Positions 47,951-60,730 of a stretch of DNA of 64,000 nt are shown in pieces. Numbering within the stretch: position 1 is the first letter of the stretch; the number at the start of each line of letters is the position of its first letter. The stretch spans positions 26,695,391 to 26,759,390 of the forward strand of contig NC_045129.1 in the NCBI RefSeq assembly GCF_007655135.1, given 5' to 3'. Both the position numbers and the translations under genes were made by a program. The notes below the pieces were generated by a model. That model ran no database searches. It was not told the origin of the DNA and was given only the letters and a program-made list of their open reading frames with translations. The stretch is from Punica granatum (Eukaryota; Streptophyta; Magnoliopsida; Myrtales; Lythraceae).

Positions 47951-48618
47951 GCAGCTCGACCACGAAATGACAGCTACATTCAGCATGCAGCGGCAACAAA
48001 TAGTGGTTTGACAGTCTTCGATGCAAGCAAACTCTCTTTTACTCTCAAAGCATGAGACACGTTTCGACATACAGTCGAATCTTTGTATCCTTGATTTGGA
48101 GGATCCCAAAGAATCCCCCTATACCCTTATGCAAATTCTACAGGTCATGCCTGTTCTGTAAAAAGCCTTTCTTGTCAAATCAACAATCTAGCGGGGTACG
48201 ACCATCCCTTTAAATGGTCATCAAGTTCAAATCCCCAAAGCATTATTATTCAGACTTCTTTCCACATCTTCATTATGGCTGTAGAGTAGAACTGATGACT
48301 ACTGTTAGCTCCCATGGTTCTATATGCAGGAGCGAAGATGTGAACCTCGGAAGAAGTCTTTCTTTGATGAATGCATGTCTGCCTTATGCCAAGGACCACA
48401 GCCAAAATCCAAGGAGAAGTTTTCAGGATAATACTCCATGCATTCAATCGCATCACAATCAGTTGGCAAACAATGAAACATTCTGCCACTACATCGATTG
48501 CAACACGGACAAGCTCAGTGACGGAGGAAGCACAATGATTCCTTCCACACCTCACGTAACTCCCCAGCGTTTGCATTTACTTTCTGCAATGCATACCATG
48601 CAATTTACTTTTCTGCAT

Positions 48619-49325
48619 TTCGGGTACGTCCCGAGTACGTCCCGACTACTTTCCTGCACTTCGGGTACGTCCCGACTACTTTCCTGCACTTCGGGTACGT
48701 CCCGACTACTTTCCTGCACTTCGGGTACGTCCCGACTACTTTCCTGCACTTCGGGTACATCCCGACTACTTTTCTGCACCACGCAAACCGCCGGGCAAAA
48801 CACCCCGCACCTTGCAAACCCGCCGGGCAACATGCCCCGCGCCCCGCAAGTCCATTGGGTAGGCGCCTTTGAACCATGTTGTTCATTCGGTATGCGCCCC
48901 GTGCATATTGCAAACCCTTCGGGTACGTCCCGACTACTTTTCTGCATTTCGGGTACGTCCGGACTACTTTTCCGCATTTCGGGTACGTCCCGACTACTTT
49001 TCCGCATTTCGGGTACGTCCCGACTACTTTTCCGCATTTCGGGTACGTCCCGACTACTTTTCTGCACCATGCAAATCGCCGGGCAAAACACCCCGCACCT
49101 TGCAAACCCGCCGGGCAACATGCCCCGCACCCCGCAAGTTCATTGGGTAGGCGCCTTTGAACCATGTTGTTCATTCGGTATGCGCCCCGTGCATATTGCA
49201 AACCTTTCGGGTACATCCCGACTACTTTTCTGCATTTCGGGTACGTCCCGACTACTTTTCTGCACTTCGGGTACATCCCGACTACTTTCCTGCATTTCGG
49301 GTACGTCCCGACTACTTTTCTGTTT
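48619..49325. repeat. 30-bp tandem repeats in a ~287-bp higher-order arrangement
   Basis: The unit is ttcgggtacgtcccgactac plus tttcctgcac (exactly 30 bp). Five copies lie at ~48619-48779, five at ~48918-49066 and four at ~49207-49325. Two near-identical ~139-bp spacers (accgccgggcaaaacacccc, gaaccatgttgttcattcgg) separate the blocks. Confidence 0.95.
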
Positions 49326-49502
49326 AGGGGTCCATCCCCTCAGGTTCATCCTGACTTTTACATTTCTGCATCAGGTATAACATCCCCACATATCCAAAGT
49401 AAGAGGGAGAAGACTGTTATCGGAAGTTCTATATCAATCATTGCTATCAAATTGGGGCGCTTCTGAAGTCTTTGGCTGCATCCTCAACTCGAGCATGCAG
49501 TC

Positions 49503-49515
49503 AAAGAGGGGCAAG
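49503..49515 (+). promoter_or_regulatory. Polypurine tract
   Basis: aaagaggggcaag lies immediately before the 3' LTR start (49517), the expected second-strand primer. Confidence 0.75.
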
Positions 49516-49516
49516 C

Positions 49517-52500
49517 TGTCAGCATCTCATTTTGGCTCACCTTTCCCAAACGACAATATCAGCAATGATCCAAGCCGCAACTTAAGCAGAATACAGAAAA
49601 ACGACTTAACAGAGCAGAAAATTACTATTCATCCTCAAATCGGCAAAATCGGGCAAATGAAACATGGACACGACAGAAGGACTCCAAGGGTCACTAAAGG
49701 ACAATAGAGTGACTGGAGAGCTCAACAACGTCCAAAACCGGCATTTCCAGCATACCACGTGGACATTCCCATTTTCCGATAGTTTGCTCGACTATCGGAA
49801 GATAGCCAATATTGAACTCTAAAAATCTACTCCAATGCCAAACAGATGAAAAGTGTCCCCAAAGGCATTTTGCAAATCATCTGCTCTATACAGAACAACT
49901 TTCTGTATACAGACAACTTGCAAGTGGAAGTCCAAAAATGCCGTTTTTCGGAGAAAAGTTAATTCCAAATATCAGATGCGGCCACGCCCCACAATCATAC
50001 AGAGCACGTGCAGAGCTTCAGATTTTCTTTTGGAAGCCATACAAACACCCTAAATGACTTCCGAGCGACAAAACGGGCATACCCTTCTTCGGAAGAGCGT
50101 AACCGGAGACTGGTCTGATGGAATTACGGCCAACGAAGTTCACACTACATTGTCCTGAAAACTCCAGCGTACAATCGCAATTGGGCAAAACAGACAGCAA
50201 AACCCTTTTCAGTTTCCCGAGTAACCTCCGAGGAGCACAAAAGGCCATTTTCAGTGAAGATCCGTATCCGGAGGTCCTCTTTAGGGAAACTTGATGCCGA
50301 ATGCTTACGTTACACAATGCTAGCCTTCTCAAGGCTCAATGTGGAGTCGTCGGAATGAATCACACAACTCGTCTAAACCCCCCGAGCAGTGCTTTAAGGG
50401 TCTCAGATGCACTTTTCATATCCTTAGAGGCCCAATCTCGGCAAACAGAGATCACAGTGATCTCCGGATTGCCCAAGAAACTCAGAAAGCAATCTGAGAA
50501 ATCCAGTTTCGGCTTCTTAGGACATCTCCGGCTCCATATTTTGTATTACCGGCTTAAGGGTCAAGTGCCCACGTAATTTGACAATTTATGTGAAAATGAT
50601 CGACGTGGGATGCAGATACAAGATATGTTGTCAGAAGTGGGCAACCTCCCTCTGAATGCATAAAAGGAGCAAAACCGGCTTTCGAGCCTCATACAGACAT
50701 TTGGCAATTTCTCACGGAAAATTCCAATCTCGGACTCTTTAAACCCATTTCCTCGCGTATATCGATAATTCGACATTCGGTTCGAACCACGAGCCTCGAA
50801 TGCGCGATCAATCGAGACCCGAGCTTTTTCTCGATTTCTCATCTTCGGTCGTGGGACCCACGGGCTACCCAAGATGAGTCACCCTATGCTCTAGAAGCTT
50901 CTTCTTCCTCTTCAATGCAAGAAGCCAACTTGCCCTCTCTTAGCCAAAATATCTTGGAGAGGTTGAAGACAACACTCAATGCTCATCAAAGCTTCTTGGC
51001 TCTTCTTCATCAAGATTGCATGGTCCACATTCATCCTCATCTCCTTGTCATTTTCTCCATGCAACTTGCATCCTCTTAGGAAAATATCAAGCCTACAATT
51101 TGAAGACAACACTCCATCTTCATCATTGCTCATCAATGCTTATCTCTTCTTCATTAATGCAATGGAAGAGGATGAGGCTTGATATTTTCTTAATCAAACC
51201 GAAATTTGCTAAGCATGGGGGTTAAGAGCACTTGCTTTTGCTAATTGTGTCATTAGCTTTGCCTATAAATGGCCCAAAAGTGATTAAGATAATGACTTCT
51301 CCTCTTACACACTCTCTCCAACCTTTCTCCTTCAAGAAATCCTCTCAAACTCCATAGCCAAGAACACTCAAGAACCAGAAAACTTCAGCACTTAGAAGAA
51401 AGAGAAAAGAGAACCGAAAAGATCCAAAGAGAGTCTTGAGTTCTTAAGTCGGAAGCCGATGTTCATCATCCCGACTTAAGCTCAAAAATTCTCAAACTTC
51501 ATATCCCACTCATTTTGGACCCATGGAGTTCATTGGTGAAATTGGTTTTTCCATTTGAAGTTTTTAAATTATTGTTTCGAGTCAAATAGTGCATTTCGGG
51601 TGAAATCGCTACTCTCGGGTGAATAGTGACCCGCCAGCGCCAGCCACGCGCACGCCCGCGAGCCCCGCGCACGCCTGCGCGCCCCGCGCGCACGCCGGCA
51701 CGTCGCGCGCCTCCCGTGCATTCCAGCCGCACGCCCCGTGCACCTAGCTCCCCGAACGTGCATCCTTTGCACCCGAGCATCCTTCCAAGCGTTCAACCGA
51801 GTCACCCGACTCTCGAACACTTCCCCGACTCTTTCCTCGTATCCCGAGGCTAGGTAAATCACTCTTGACTTAGAGGAGTTAGGGCTTTTTATATTTTTGC
51901 ATGGCTATGGAGTATTATGGTATTTTATGCATACTTAACTTGCAAGACTTAACTTTTATGCAATTTTATGTTATATTATGCATGTGTATTACCTTATAAC
52001 TTGCTAGCATATCGGAAAAAGGTTTGGATTGTTGTTTGGAGGACCATCCCGACCCAGAAATGGCAAGTGAGCTCACGGCCAAGTCTCTAAATGGGATGGC
52101 CGAGACTTGAGTTGCTCTTTTCGGGTTAAGATTGGTCTCCTTAGCCCGATCCAAGTTATTTTCCGAGTTTATTTTGTTATTCTTGCATGCATGAAGCCGG
52201 TATTATTTTATCGATTCCTTAAATAACATGTTTGTGAATGTTTGCATGTTTAAATGAGTTAATCAAATCATGGTAATACCGGCTTTTGTCAAAAACGTGT
52301 TATTCATGATGTTTGATGTTTGAGCATGCGAAAAATGATTAAACCAAGACAAGGAAATTATTTGTAATTTGAATCGAGCCATGAGAGTATTCGGCCATCT
52401 TTGACAAGGTGAAGCCGAGGGCTTCTTGGCCTTTTTGGATCAAGAATGATTTCCTTATTTCGAGTTTAATTCATTTCTCGGATTGTATAAATCATAGTTT

Positions 52501-54220
52501 CGATATTTCCACGATTCCCATGTTAAAACATCGATTACATGTCTTTTCAAAACAAAACATGCATGGATTCGGGTATCGTTGACTCATTCGGGCCCATTCG
52601 GTTACGAGGGTAGTTTCAGTCATTGGACCAAATATCCTCGATCCTTACGGATTCGTGTTGGTCGTCGAATCACGAATCGTTTTCACAATTAAAGTATTCG
52701 GCAATAACCTTAAGCATTAATTCCACGAACGGGTTAATCGGGACGTTCACACGGTTAATTCATTCAATTTAAACAACTTTGCACGAATTGGACATTAATT
52801 TGTAACTCACGTCGACCGAATTACAAAACGGTGTTAATGCCCTTTTCAAAACCCTCATACTTTCAAATCCTTATTGTGTTATTCTCCTTTTCTGAAAACA
52901 AATCTTCAAATCAAGGGCAAGAACATCATTTCGTGATTCGCCGACATCCTAGTGCAGTTTAAGATGTCAGTTGGGTATTCTGTATCAAAATACAGTTATC
53001 GGACTAATCATTTCACTCGACTTAACCAAATCCTAGAAAATGGTTAGGCGGAACTCTAGGTTCCAAATCTAGAGTCAAAATACAAGTTTGGATCAATTCA
53101 GTGGTGTCACAACACCGAATCACTATAAAAGCAATCCACACACATGAGATTCGATTCTCTTTTCCAAATTTCCAACAAAAGCAGAATACTAAAACATTGG
53201 CACGTGTTTGATTGCTTAGCATATGGCATTTGCTTGCAAAAACACTTTTGGATTAATAAACTTGTTAATCCACGTACATTCGGTAAATACAAAACACCTT
53301 GTCTGTTATTAACATGTTGCGTGTTATCTTTCCGCACCTGTTTGCCATGCGGGTCGAGCTTGATCCCTAGGCCGAATAATATTAGGGTTCAACACCCTAA
53401 TCATCGAGCACAGGGTTCAACGCCCTAATCAACACTCACAGGGTCCAACGCCCTATTCAGTGAAAGCGTCCATTGAATTTCAGCTCTTCGATCTTTTTCC
53501 CTAAACTCACGGTGAGTTAGAGTGGAATAATAACCGAACGCGAGTCGACTGGAATTCGGCCATTTGTAATTTGTATTTATTGTTTTCGAGAGCATTGTAA
53601 ATTCTTTTATTTTGTACATTCTGTTCTGTAAGAATTCCAGTCGGGGAGCGAACGATCCGAGAGTCGAATTAATCGAATCGGTTTAATGCTTGCCCAAAGG
53701 AAAGTAAGCCCAAGAACTCGCGGTTTTGGTTCATGCAGGGATTCAACCTCCATGGTTAGATGAACTGTAACGCATGATTGTGAACCAACTCCCTGACATA
53801 AGGGTTTAATTCTCTCTCGGCTTCTCAACCGACCTCGTTTAGTTCACCGAATTTTCGATGTCAAAACGTGCGAGCCGAGTGCAGCTTAATTCATGCGGTA
53901 AATCATAAAACATGCAAGCCTAGCAAACCAGAGTACCGAAAGGGCGTGCGGGATATAGGCCCGCACGTAACATGAACCCCCGAACACGGATTTTCCGGTT
54001 CCGCACAGACCAATGCCTTAACAATCACTAGGTGTTCCATACCCCTAGACCTGGGTAACTTATCCGCCCTCGACCTACGGGTCGTAAAATGATAAGTGGC
54101 GACTCCTTCCCTCACGCGTGTCCGTCACGCGTCCCCACGGGAAGGTGGACACTCCCAAGCCGCGCGATCCAAAAGCGCACAATGCGGGCCCCGACGAGAG
54201 TCCACATTCGGGTCCGTACA
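49517..54220 (+). repeat. 3' LTR of the 21-kb element
   Basis: Starts tgtcagcatc and ends ggtccgtaca, collinear with the 5' LTR. By eye there are about 17 differences in the first 450 bp but fewer than ten in the ~1.3 kb around 52280-53580. It has a ~33-bp shorter GC-rich block. The TATA box is at 51264-51270, and the polyadenylation region lies in the long R/U5. Confidence 0.95.
51264..51270 (+). promoter_or_regulatory. TATA box of the 3' LTR
   Basis: tataaat, identical in context to 34950. It could drive read-out transcription into 54221 onward. Confidence 0.6.
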
Positions 54221-54818
54221 GTGATGATTTAGGAGGAAGAAGAAAAAGAAAAGAAAATGGTCGCTGTTATGAATATTGTCCAGGAAAGAAGAAGAAGAAG
54301 AAGATGTTGATGGTGGTTTTCCTGTGAGGTTGAGTAAGGAGCTCGAGAGATAGGGGGAGATAAGCAGGAAGTTGATGGAGGTGGGTGATAGAAAATGGTA
54401 ATGGCTGAGCAGAGAGAATGCTGGTTAGGAGAATGGTGATGGACTGAGATCAAAACCGAGGAAGTTGATTGTTCGGGAATGGTCCTAGAGCCAAGGAAGA
54501 GGGAGAAGAAAGAGAATGATGGTGTGCCTGTATTGGTGGTGGCAGAGAATGGACTAAAGTAGAGGAGGAGGTGAGAATGGCCGTGCGAAGGTGATGAAAG
54601 GCTGGCCAAAGAAGAGATCAAGTTTTTTTTAGAGGGAGTGAGAGCAGAGAATGATATCGAGGGATGGAGAGAATTGGGTCGTGATATTAGGTCTGTATCC
54701 TGATGAATGTGATGGATAGAGAATGATGAGGACGTAGATGTTTGTGAGGAAGAAGGAAGAGGAAAGGAGGGAAGAGCAGCTCCTGAAGGAAGTTAGTAGC
54801 CAACACCACAAACACCCA

Positions 54819-54831
54819 CCCCCCCCCCCCC
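54819..54831. repeat. C13 homopolymer
   Basis: An uninterrupted run of c within acacccaccc...gaaac. Confidence 0.85.
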
Positions 54832-55349
54832 GAAACACTGTCTATGTATTTTCTTCTGCTCTTCCCTGAGTGAGAAAGGGGGGGAGAGAGAGAGATAACT
54901 CTGGAGAGAGAGAGAGAAAGAGATAACTCAGGAGAGAGAGAGAACAAGAAGCCAAGGAAAAAAAAAAGAGTTGATCCCGTTGGTCTGTGTAGGAAAAGAA
55001 GAAAAAAGAAAAGGGGAAAGGGAACAGAATCATAAGATCAGAAGGAATGGGCTTGTTGATTGAAGGCTGCACGGTTGATGGAGTTACAGAGATAAGGAAG
55101 GAAGCAAGAGTTGGTCGACGGTGATTGAGGCGTGTAAGGTAGGCTAGGGACAGAGCAGTTGAGAAGAAGAAGCAGGAGGAGAAGGTGGAGATGGACATGA
55201 CATGATTGGTTGCTGCGAAGAAAATCGAAAGAAAGGAATGGGCGGAGCAGAGAACGGGCCAAAGAGAATAGGAAAAGAAGAAGAATGGAAGAAGAAGAAA
55301 GGGGAAAAAAATAAAAGGAAAAGAAATTAAGTCAAACTGAAATCTATTA

Positions 55350-55389
55350 ATATATATATATATATATATATGTGGGTGCGCGCGCGCGC
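55350..55389. repeat. (TA)n followed by (CG)n
   Basis: An alternating ta run (55350-55371), then gtgggt and an alternating gc run (55377-55389). Both are alternating purine-pyrimidine. Confidence 0.9.
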
Positions 55390-55668
55390 ACGTGGACGAG
55401 CTCTCACCCGCGCACCTTCGGAAGATATTCGATTTCTCAAGATCAGTCAATATTTTCAGAATAAAAATTTCGAAATTTCAAATTTCAAAAAATAATCGGT
55501 TTCATGAGAATTCCAATTTGCATCTATGGAGGTTGAATGTCGATAAAAGTCAATATCGAGTCCCCTTACACATGTCGATCGTAATTATTCGATTATCCTC
55601 GAAATTCAATCTTTTCAATCAAATATCCAAAAAATAAACCGAGAATACTGTTTTGTTCAAAAAAATTC

Positions 55669-55888
55669 GAGGATCAACATTATGCAAAAAGTATTTTTCA
55701 AGACCAAGTATTGTCCTGAATTTTGAAAATCGAAATTAATGCACGTAACTTGAAATTCCTGTCTTTTCAATTGAATATTCGAAAAATGATCCATGATCAC
55801 CATTACGTTAAGAACAATTAGAGGATCAACATTATGCTGAAAAACATTTTTTTGGCCCCAAATTTTGAAAATCAAACTTGATGCATGT
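55669..55888. repeat. ~152-bp diverged tandem duplication
   Basis: gaggatcaacattatgc at 55669 and again at 55821. Both are followed by aaaa..tatttt or catttttt and then attttgaaaatc(g)aa and a tgatgca/aatgcacgtaa stretch. Confidence 0.65.
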
Positions 55889-56053
55889 AAAACCCGTAAA
55901 TGTGTATTTTTTCCCCTGAAAAATGCAAAATTGAAGTTAATTTAAGAAAATGCTTTGATTTCAAAAGTCGTGAATCCTAAAGTAATTAATCAAAAATACT
56001 TACCTCCGATAGATGATAGAAATGACGATTTTGCCTTTCCTCCTCGTGACCAT

Positions 56054-59000
56054 TGTCAGCACCCCATTTTGGCATCAGTTCAAGCAATGCCACTCAACAG
56101 TGATCAATGCCATGACTCGAGCATGGATAAAGTTGAAAGGCTCAACATGGCAAGAAAATCACTATTTGCCCTCAAGTCAGCGAAATCAAGTAGATGACAT
56201 GTGCACACGACAGAAAGACAACCTTGGTCATCAAAAGCCAACAGAGTGACCAGAGAGTTCAACAACATCCAAAACCGGCATTTTCAGTATATCACTTGCA
56301 CGGTCCTATCTTCTTATAGTTCGCTCGACCATTGGAAAATAGTCAATATTGGACTCCAAAAATCCACTCTAATGCCAAACAGATGAAAAGTGTTTTCAAA
56401 CGCATTTTGCAAATCATCTACTCTATACATAACAACTTTCTGTATACAGATAACTTTTCAGTGGAAGTCCAAAAATGCTGGTTTCCTAGAGAAAAGTTAA
56501 TTCCAAATGTCAGATGCGGCCATGCCCAACAAGCATACAGAGCATGAGTGGTGCTTCAGATTGTCTCTTGAAAGCCACACAGACACTTCAAATGACTTCC
56601 GAGTGCCAAAACGGGCATACCCCTATTCGAAAATGCATAACTGGAGACTGGTCAGACGAAATTACGACAAACGAAGTTCGTAATGCATTGACCTGAAAAC
56701 TCTCGCGGACATTCGCAATTGGGCAAAACAGACAGCAAAAACCTTTTCAGTTTCCCGAATAACCTCTGAGGAGCATAAAAGGCCATTTTCAGTGGAAATT
56801 CATATCCGGAGGTCCTCTTTGGGGAAACTTGACGCCGGATACCTACATTACACAGTGCTAGCCTTCCCAAGGCTCAATGTGGAATCGTCGGAATGAATCA
56901 CACAACTCATCTAGACATCCCGAGCATTGCTTTAAAGGTTTCAAATACACTTTTCAAGTCCTTAGAGGTCCGATCTCGACAAACAGAGATCACAGTGATC
57001 TCCGAAGTGCCCAAGCAACTCAGAAAGCAATCTGAAAAATCTGAATTCGGCTTTCTAGGACGTCTCCGGCTTCACATTTACAGTATCGGCTTAAGGGTTA
57101 ACTATTCATGTTGATTGACAAAGCACGTCAAAATGATCAACGTGACGCAGAGACACAAGATATGCTGTTAGAAGCGGTTAACTTCGTTCTGGTCACCTGA
57201 AACGGGTAAAAACGGCTTCCGAGCCTCATATGGACCTAGGGAATTTTTCCATGAAAAGTGGCAATCTTGAGCTCATTGGATTCGTTTTCTTGCGTATATC
57301 GTCAATTCGACGTTCAATTTGAACCACGAATTTCGAACGCGCAATCAATCGAGACTCGAGCTTACTCCCGACTCAACTCCAACCCAAGCGGGACCCACGG
57401 CATCTTCTTCCCCTTACTCAAGACAAAGCTAGCCACCTTGCAAGAGGAAGCAAAAATATCTTTAGTCTTTCACTTCTACACTCCAACATCCCATCCAAGC
57501 CATTAATGCTTTTGGCTCTTCCTCTTGAAGAATACTTGGGTCACATTCATCCTCATCCTCATTAGGGCAACCGAATTTTGCTAATCCTTGCCCCAATTGC
57601 ACTTTATTTTCTTTAATTGCTCATTAGCTTTGCCTATATATTGCTCCAAAGTGATTAAGCTAATCATTTCTCCTCTTGCATGCTTCTCACTAGCTTTCTT
57701 CCTCTAGGAAATGCTCTCAACTCCATATCCAAAAACCAGCAAGCTTCAACACTTCAAACCAAAAGAGAAAAACCGAAACAAATCCAAAGAGAGCCTTTAT
57801 ATCTTAAGTCTAAAGCCGATGTTCATCATCCTGACTTAAGTTCGAAATTTCTCAAACTCCATATCCCACTCATTCCGGACCCATGGAGTTCATTGGTGAA
57901 CTTGGTTTTTCCATTTGAAGTCTTTAAGTTATTGTTTCAGGTCATTTAGGTGATTTCGGGTGAAGACTGTGCTCTCGGGTGAATAGTACCCGAGCACAGC
58001 CGCGCGCTCCAGCACCCTTGCTCGCGCACCCATGCATGCCTCGCCGCACACATCCGTCTGCGCCCGTGCTCCCGTGCGCGTTCCCACGCTCGTACGTCAC
58101 GGGCATCCCCTTGGCTTGCATGCACATGCACGTCAGTGCTAACGCCCGCGCGCATGCCTGACTGCGCGCCTATGTCTTTGCCACGCCCGCCCACGCTCCC
58201 GACCGCACACTGAGTTCCCTCCTGCACATGCCCGTGCCCGTGCACGTCCATCCGCGTGCTGCAGCTCGCCCGAACGTGCACCTTGTGCACCCGAACATCC
58301 TTCCGAGGATTCCACCGAGTCACTCGATTCTCAAACCCTTCCCCGACTCTTTCCTCGTATCCAGAGGCTAGGTATAACATTCTCCACTTAGTGAAATTAG
58401 GTCTTTTTACATTTCTTGTATGTTTACGGAGTTAAGAGTTGTATTAACCATGTTTCACTTGCAAGTCTTCATTTTTATGCATTTTTACATTTTATCATGC
58501 ATGTTTATCCTTGATTAACATGTCACCATGTCAGGAAACACTCGGATCGCAGCTCGGAAGACTATCTCGACCCGAAATAAGCAAACAAGCTCTCGGGTTT
58601 ACCTCAAACGGAGGTAGCCGAGGCTTGGCTTGTTGCCTTCGGGATAAGAATGGTATTCTTAGCCCGATCCAAGTTTGATTCTCGAGTTTCGTCGTGTTTT
58701 CCCGCATGCATGAAGTCAATATTGTTTTATCGATTCCCTAAATAACTTGTTTGTGCATGTTTGCATGTTCGAATGCGTTATTCAAATCATGGCAATACCG
58801 ACTTTCGTTTAATCGTGTCATTTATCGTGTTTGTTACTTGAGCATGTGAGAAATGATTCAAAACGAGACGGGGAAAACTCGTGGAACCCGATGTGGGCCA
58901 TGACACCTCTCGGTTTTCTCCAAGGAGAAATGGCCGAGAGTCTCTTAGACTCGTACGGGTTGCACGAGGCTTCCTCTCCCTGTTTTGAGTCCGTTCTCAG

Positions 59001-60725
59001 ATTTCGTGTAATTTGCAATTTACATTATCATCGCAATATCTCATGAAAATGTCTTTTCCAAACAAAACATGCATGGATTCGGGTATCGATGACTCATTCG
59101 GGTCCATTCGGTTACGAGAGTAGTTTCGGTCATTGGACTAAATATCCTCGATCCTTACGGAACCATCTTGGTCGTCGAGTCACGAATCGTTTTCACAATT
59201 AATGCATTCGGCGATAACCTTAAGCATGAATTCCACGAACGGGTTAATCGGGACGCTCACACGGTTAATTCATTCAATTTAAACAACTTTGCACGAACTG
59301 GACATTAATTTATAACTCGCATCGACAAATTACAAAATGGTGTTAATGTCCTTTTCAAAACCCTCATGCTCTCAAATCCGTATTGTGTTGTTTCCCTTTT
59401 CTGAAAACAAATTTTCAAATCAAGGGCAAGAACATCATTTTATGATTTGGCGCCATCCTGGCGTAGTTAGGGTGCTAGTCGGGCGTTTTTGTATCAAAAT
59501 ATGATCACCTTACTAATCTCTTCACACGACTTAATCAAACACTAGAAATGGTTAGGAGGAACTCTAGGTTCCAAACTTAGAGTCAAAACACAAGTTTGGA
59601 TCAATTCAGTGGTAATTCAGTGTCACAACATCGAATCACTGTAAAAGTAATCCACACACGTGAGATTTGACTCTCTTTGTCATATTCTCAAACCAAAGCC
59701 GAATGTCAAAACATTGGCACGTGTTTGGTTGTCTAGGGTAGGATTTGCATGCCAAAATATGCCGGATTAACAACTTGTTAAAACACGTACTCTTGACAAT
59801 AACAAACATTTTGTCTGTTATTAACATGTTGCATGTTATCTTCTGTACTTGTTTATTATTCGGGTAGAGCCTGATCCCTAGGACGAACATCATAGGGTTC
59901 AACGCCCTATTCATCGATCATAGAGTCCAACGCCGTAATCATCACTCACAAGGTCCAACGCCCTATTCAGTGAGAGCGCATATTGAGTTTCAGTTCTTCG
60001 ATTTTTCCCTAAACTCACGGTGAGTTGGAGCGGAATAATAACCGAATGCGAGTCGACTGGAATTCGATCATTTGTAATTTATATTTTATTGTTTTCGAGA
60101 GCATTGTAAGCATTTTATTTTGTACATTCATTCTATAAGAATTCCAGTCGGTGAGCGCACGGTCCGAGAGTCGAATTAATCGAATCGATCTAATGCTTGC
60201 CCAAACGAAAGTAAATCCAAGATATCGCGGTCCTGGTTCACGCAGGAATTCAACCTCCGTGGTTTGATGAACTGTAACGCAAGATTGTGAACCATTTCCC
60301 CAACACACGGGTTTACTTCTCTCTCGACTTCTCAACCGACATCGTTTAAATTCACCGAATTTTCGATGTCAAAACGTGAGAGCCTTGTGCAAAGTAACTC
60401 ATGCAGTAACTAATAAAACATGCAAGCCTAGCAAACCAAAGCACCAAAAGGGCGTGCGGGATAGAGGCCCGCACGTAACATGAACCCCCGAACTCGGACT
60501 TTCCGGTTCCGCACAGATCAATGCCTTAACAACAACTAGATGTTCCATACCCCTAGACCCGGGTAACTTATCCGCCCTCGACCTTCGGGTCGTACAATGA
60601 TAAGTGGCGACTTCTTCTCAGTCGTGTCTGTCACGCGTCCCACGGGAAGGTGGATACTCCCAAGCCATGCGATCCAAAAGCCCGCAATGCGGGCTCCGAC
60701 GAGAGTCCACATTCGGGTCCGTACA
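56054..60725 (+). mobile_element. Solo LTR, 4672 bp, perfect 5-bp TSD
   Basis: Starts tgtcagcaccccattttgg and ends ggtccgtaca. It is flanked by accat at 56049-56053 and 60726-60730. It is collinear with the LTRs of the 21-kb element but clearly more diverged, including the GC-rich block (57985-58270) and the hairpin repeats (near 59890-59970). No internal sequence is present, so the two LTRs of an original insertion recombined. Confidence 0.93.
57635..57640 (+). promoter_or_regulatory. TATA box of the solo LTR
   Basis: tatata in ttgcctatatattgctcc, aligned with the TATA boxes at 34950 and 51264. Confidence 0.5.
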
Positions 60726-60730
60726 ACCAT

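Larger units (their letters stand above)
47485..49502 (+). other. Long 3' untranslated region
   Basis: 2 kb between integrase and the polypurine tract, non-coding. It holds three ~115-130-bp diverged stem repeats, then a tandem-repeat cluster (48619-49325). Long open frames on both strands here only reflect a 30-bp period divisible by three. Confidence 0.8.
33202..54220 (+). mobile_element. Tat/Ogre-type Ty3/gypsy retrotransposon, 21,019 bp, defective
   Basis: Two LTRs (4737 and 4704 bp) in direct orientation enclose a priming site, an extra ORF1, gag, protease with G-patch, an intron-like gap, RT, a degenerate RNase H, a second RNase H, integrase and a long tandem-repeat 3' UTR. Giant LTRs, an ORF upstream of gag, the gap between protease and RT, and two RNase H domains together define the Tat lineage, Ogre group. 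Flanks are gggat (33197-33201) and gtgat (54221-54225), a 5-bp duplication with one mismatch. It sits inside an older minus-strand LTR. Stops, frameshifts and an apparent internal deletion (listed per gene) make it non-autonomous. Confidence 0.93.
54221..56053 (-). mobile_element. Probable 5' half of the old minus-strand LTR
   Basis: This continues the purine-rich plus-strand character of 32650-33201 across the 21-kb insertion, with a near-matching 5-bp duplication. Joined to 29875-33201 it would give ~5.1 kb, a fitting LTR length. The true 5' end of this LTR is not identified and may lie elsewhere; 56054 is the start of the next insertion. ORFs on the minus strand here (54842-55450 and others) are serine-, leucine- and phenylalanine-rich products of pyrimidine tracts. 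Confidence 0.5.

Noticed and set aside
48552..49276. Long open frames on both strands (192 and 223 codons minus; 388 codons plus from 48214)
   Set aside because: They result from a 30-bp repeat with no stop in several frames; the peptides are pure repeats of the same ten residues.
48619..49325. CRISPR-like array of 30-bp repeats
   Set aside because: Units abut with no unique spacers, the two longer spacers are copies of each other, and the context is a plant retrotransposon UTR.
54842..55450. 202-codon minus-strand ORF resembling a membrane protein
   Set aside because: Phe/Leu/Ser-rich only because of pyrimidine tracts on the minus strand. No family feature, and it lies in LTR-like sequence.
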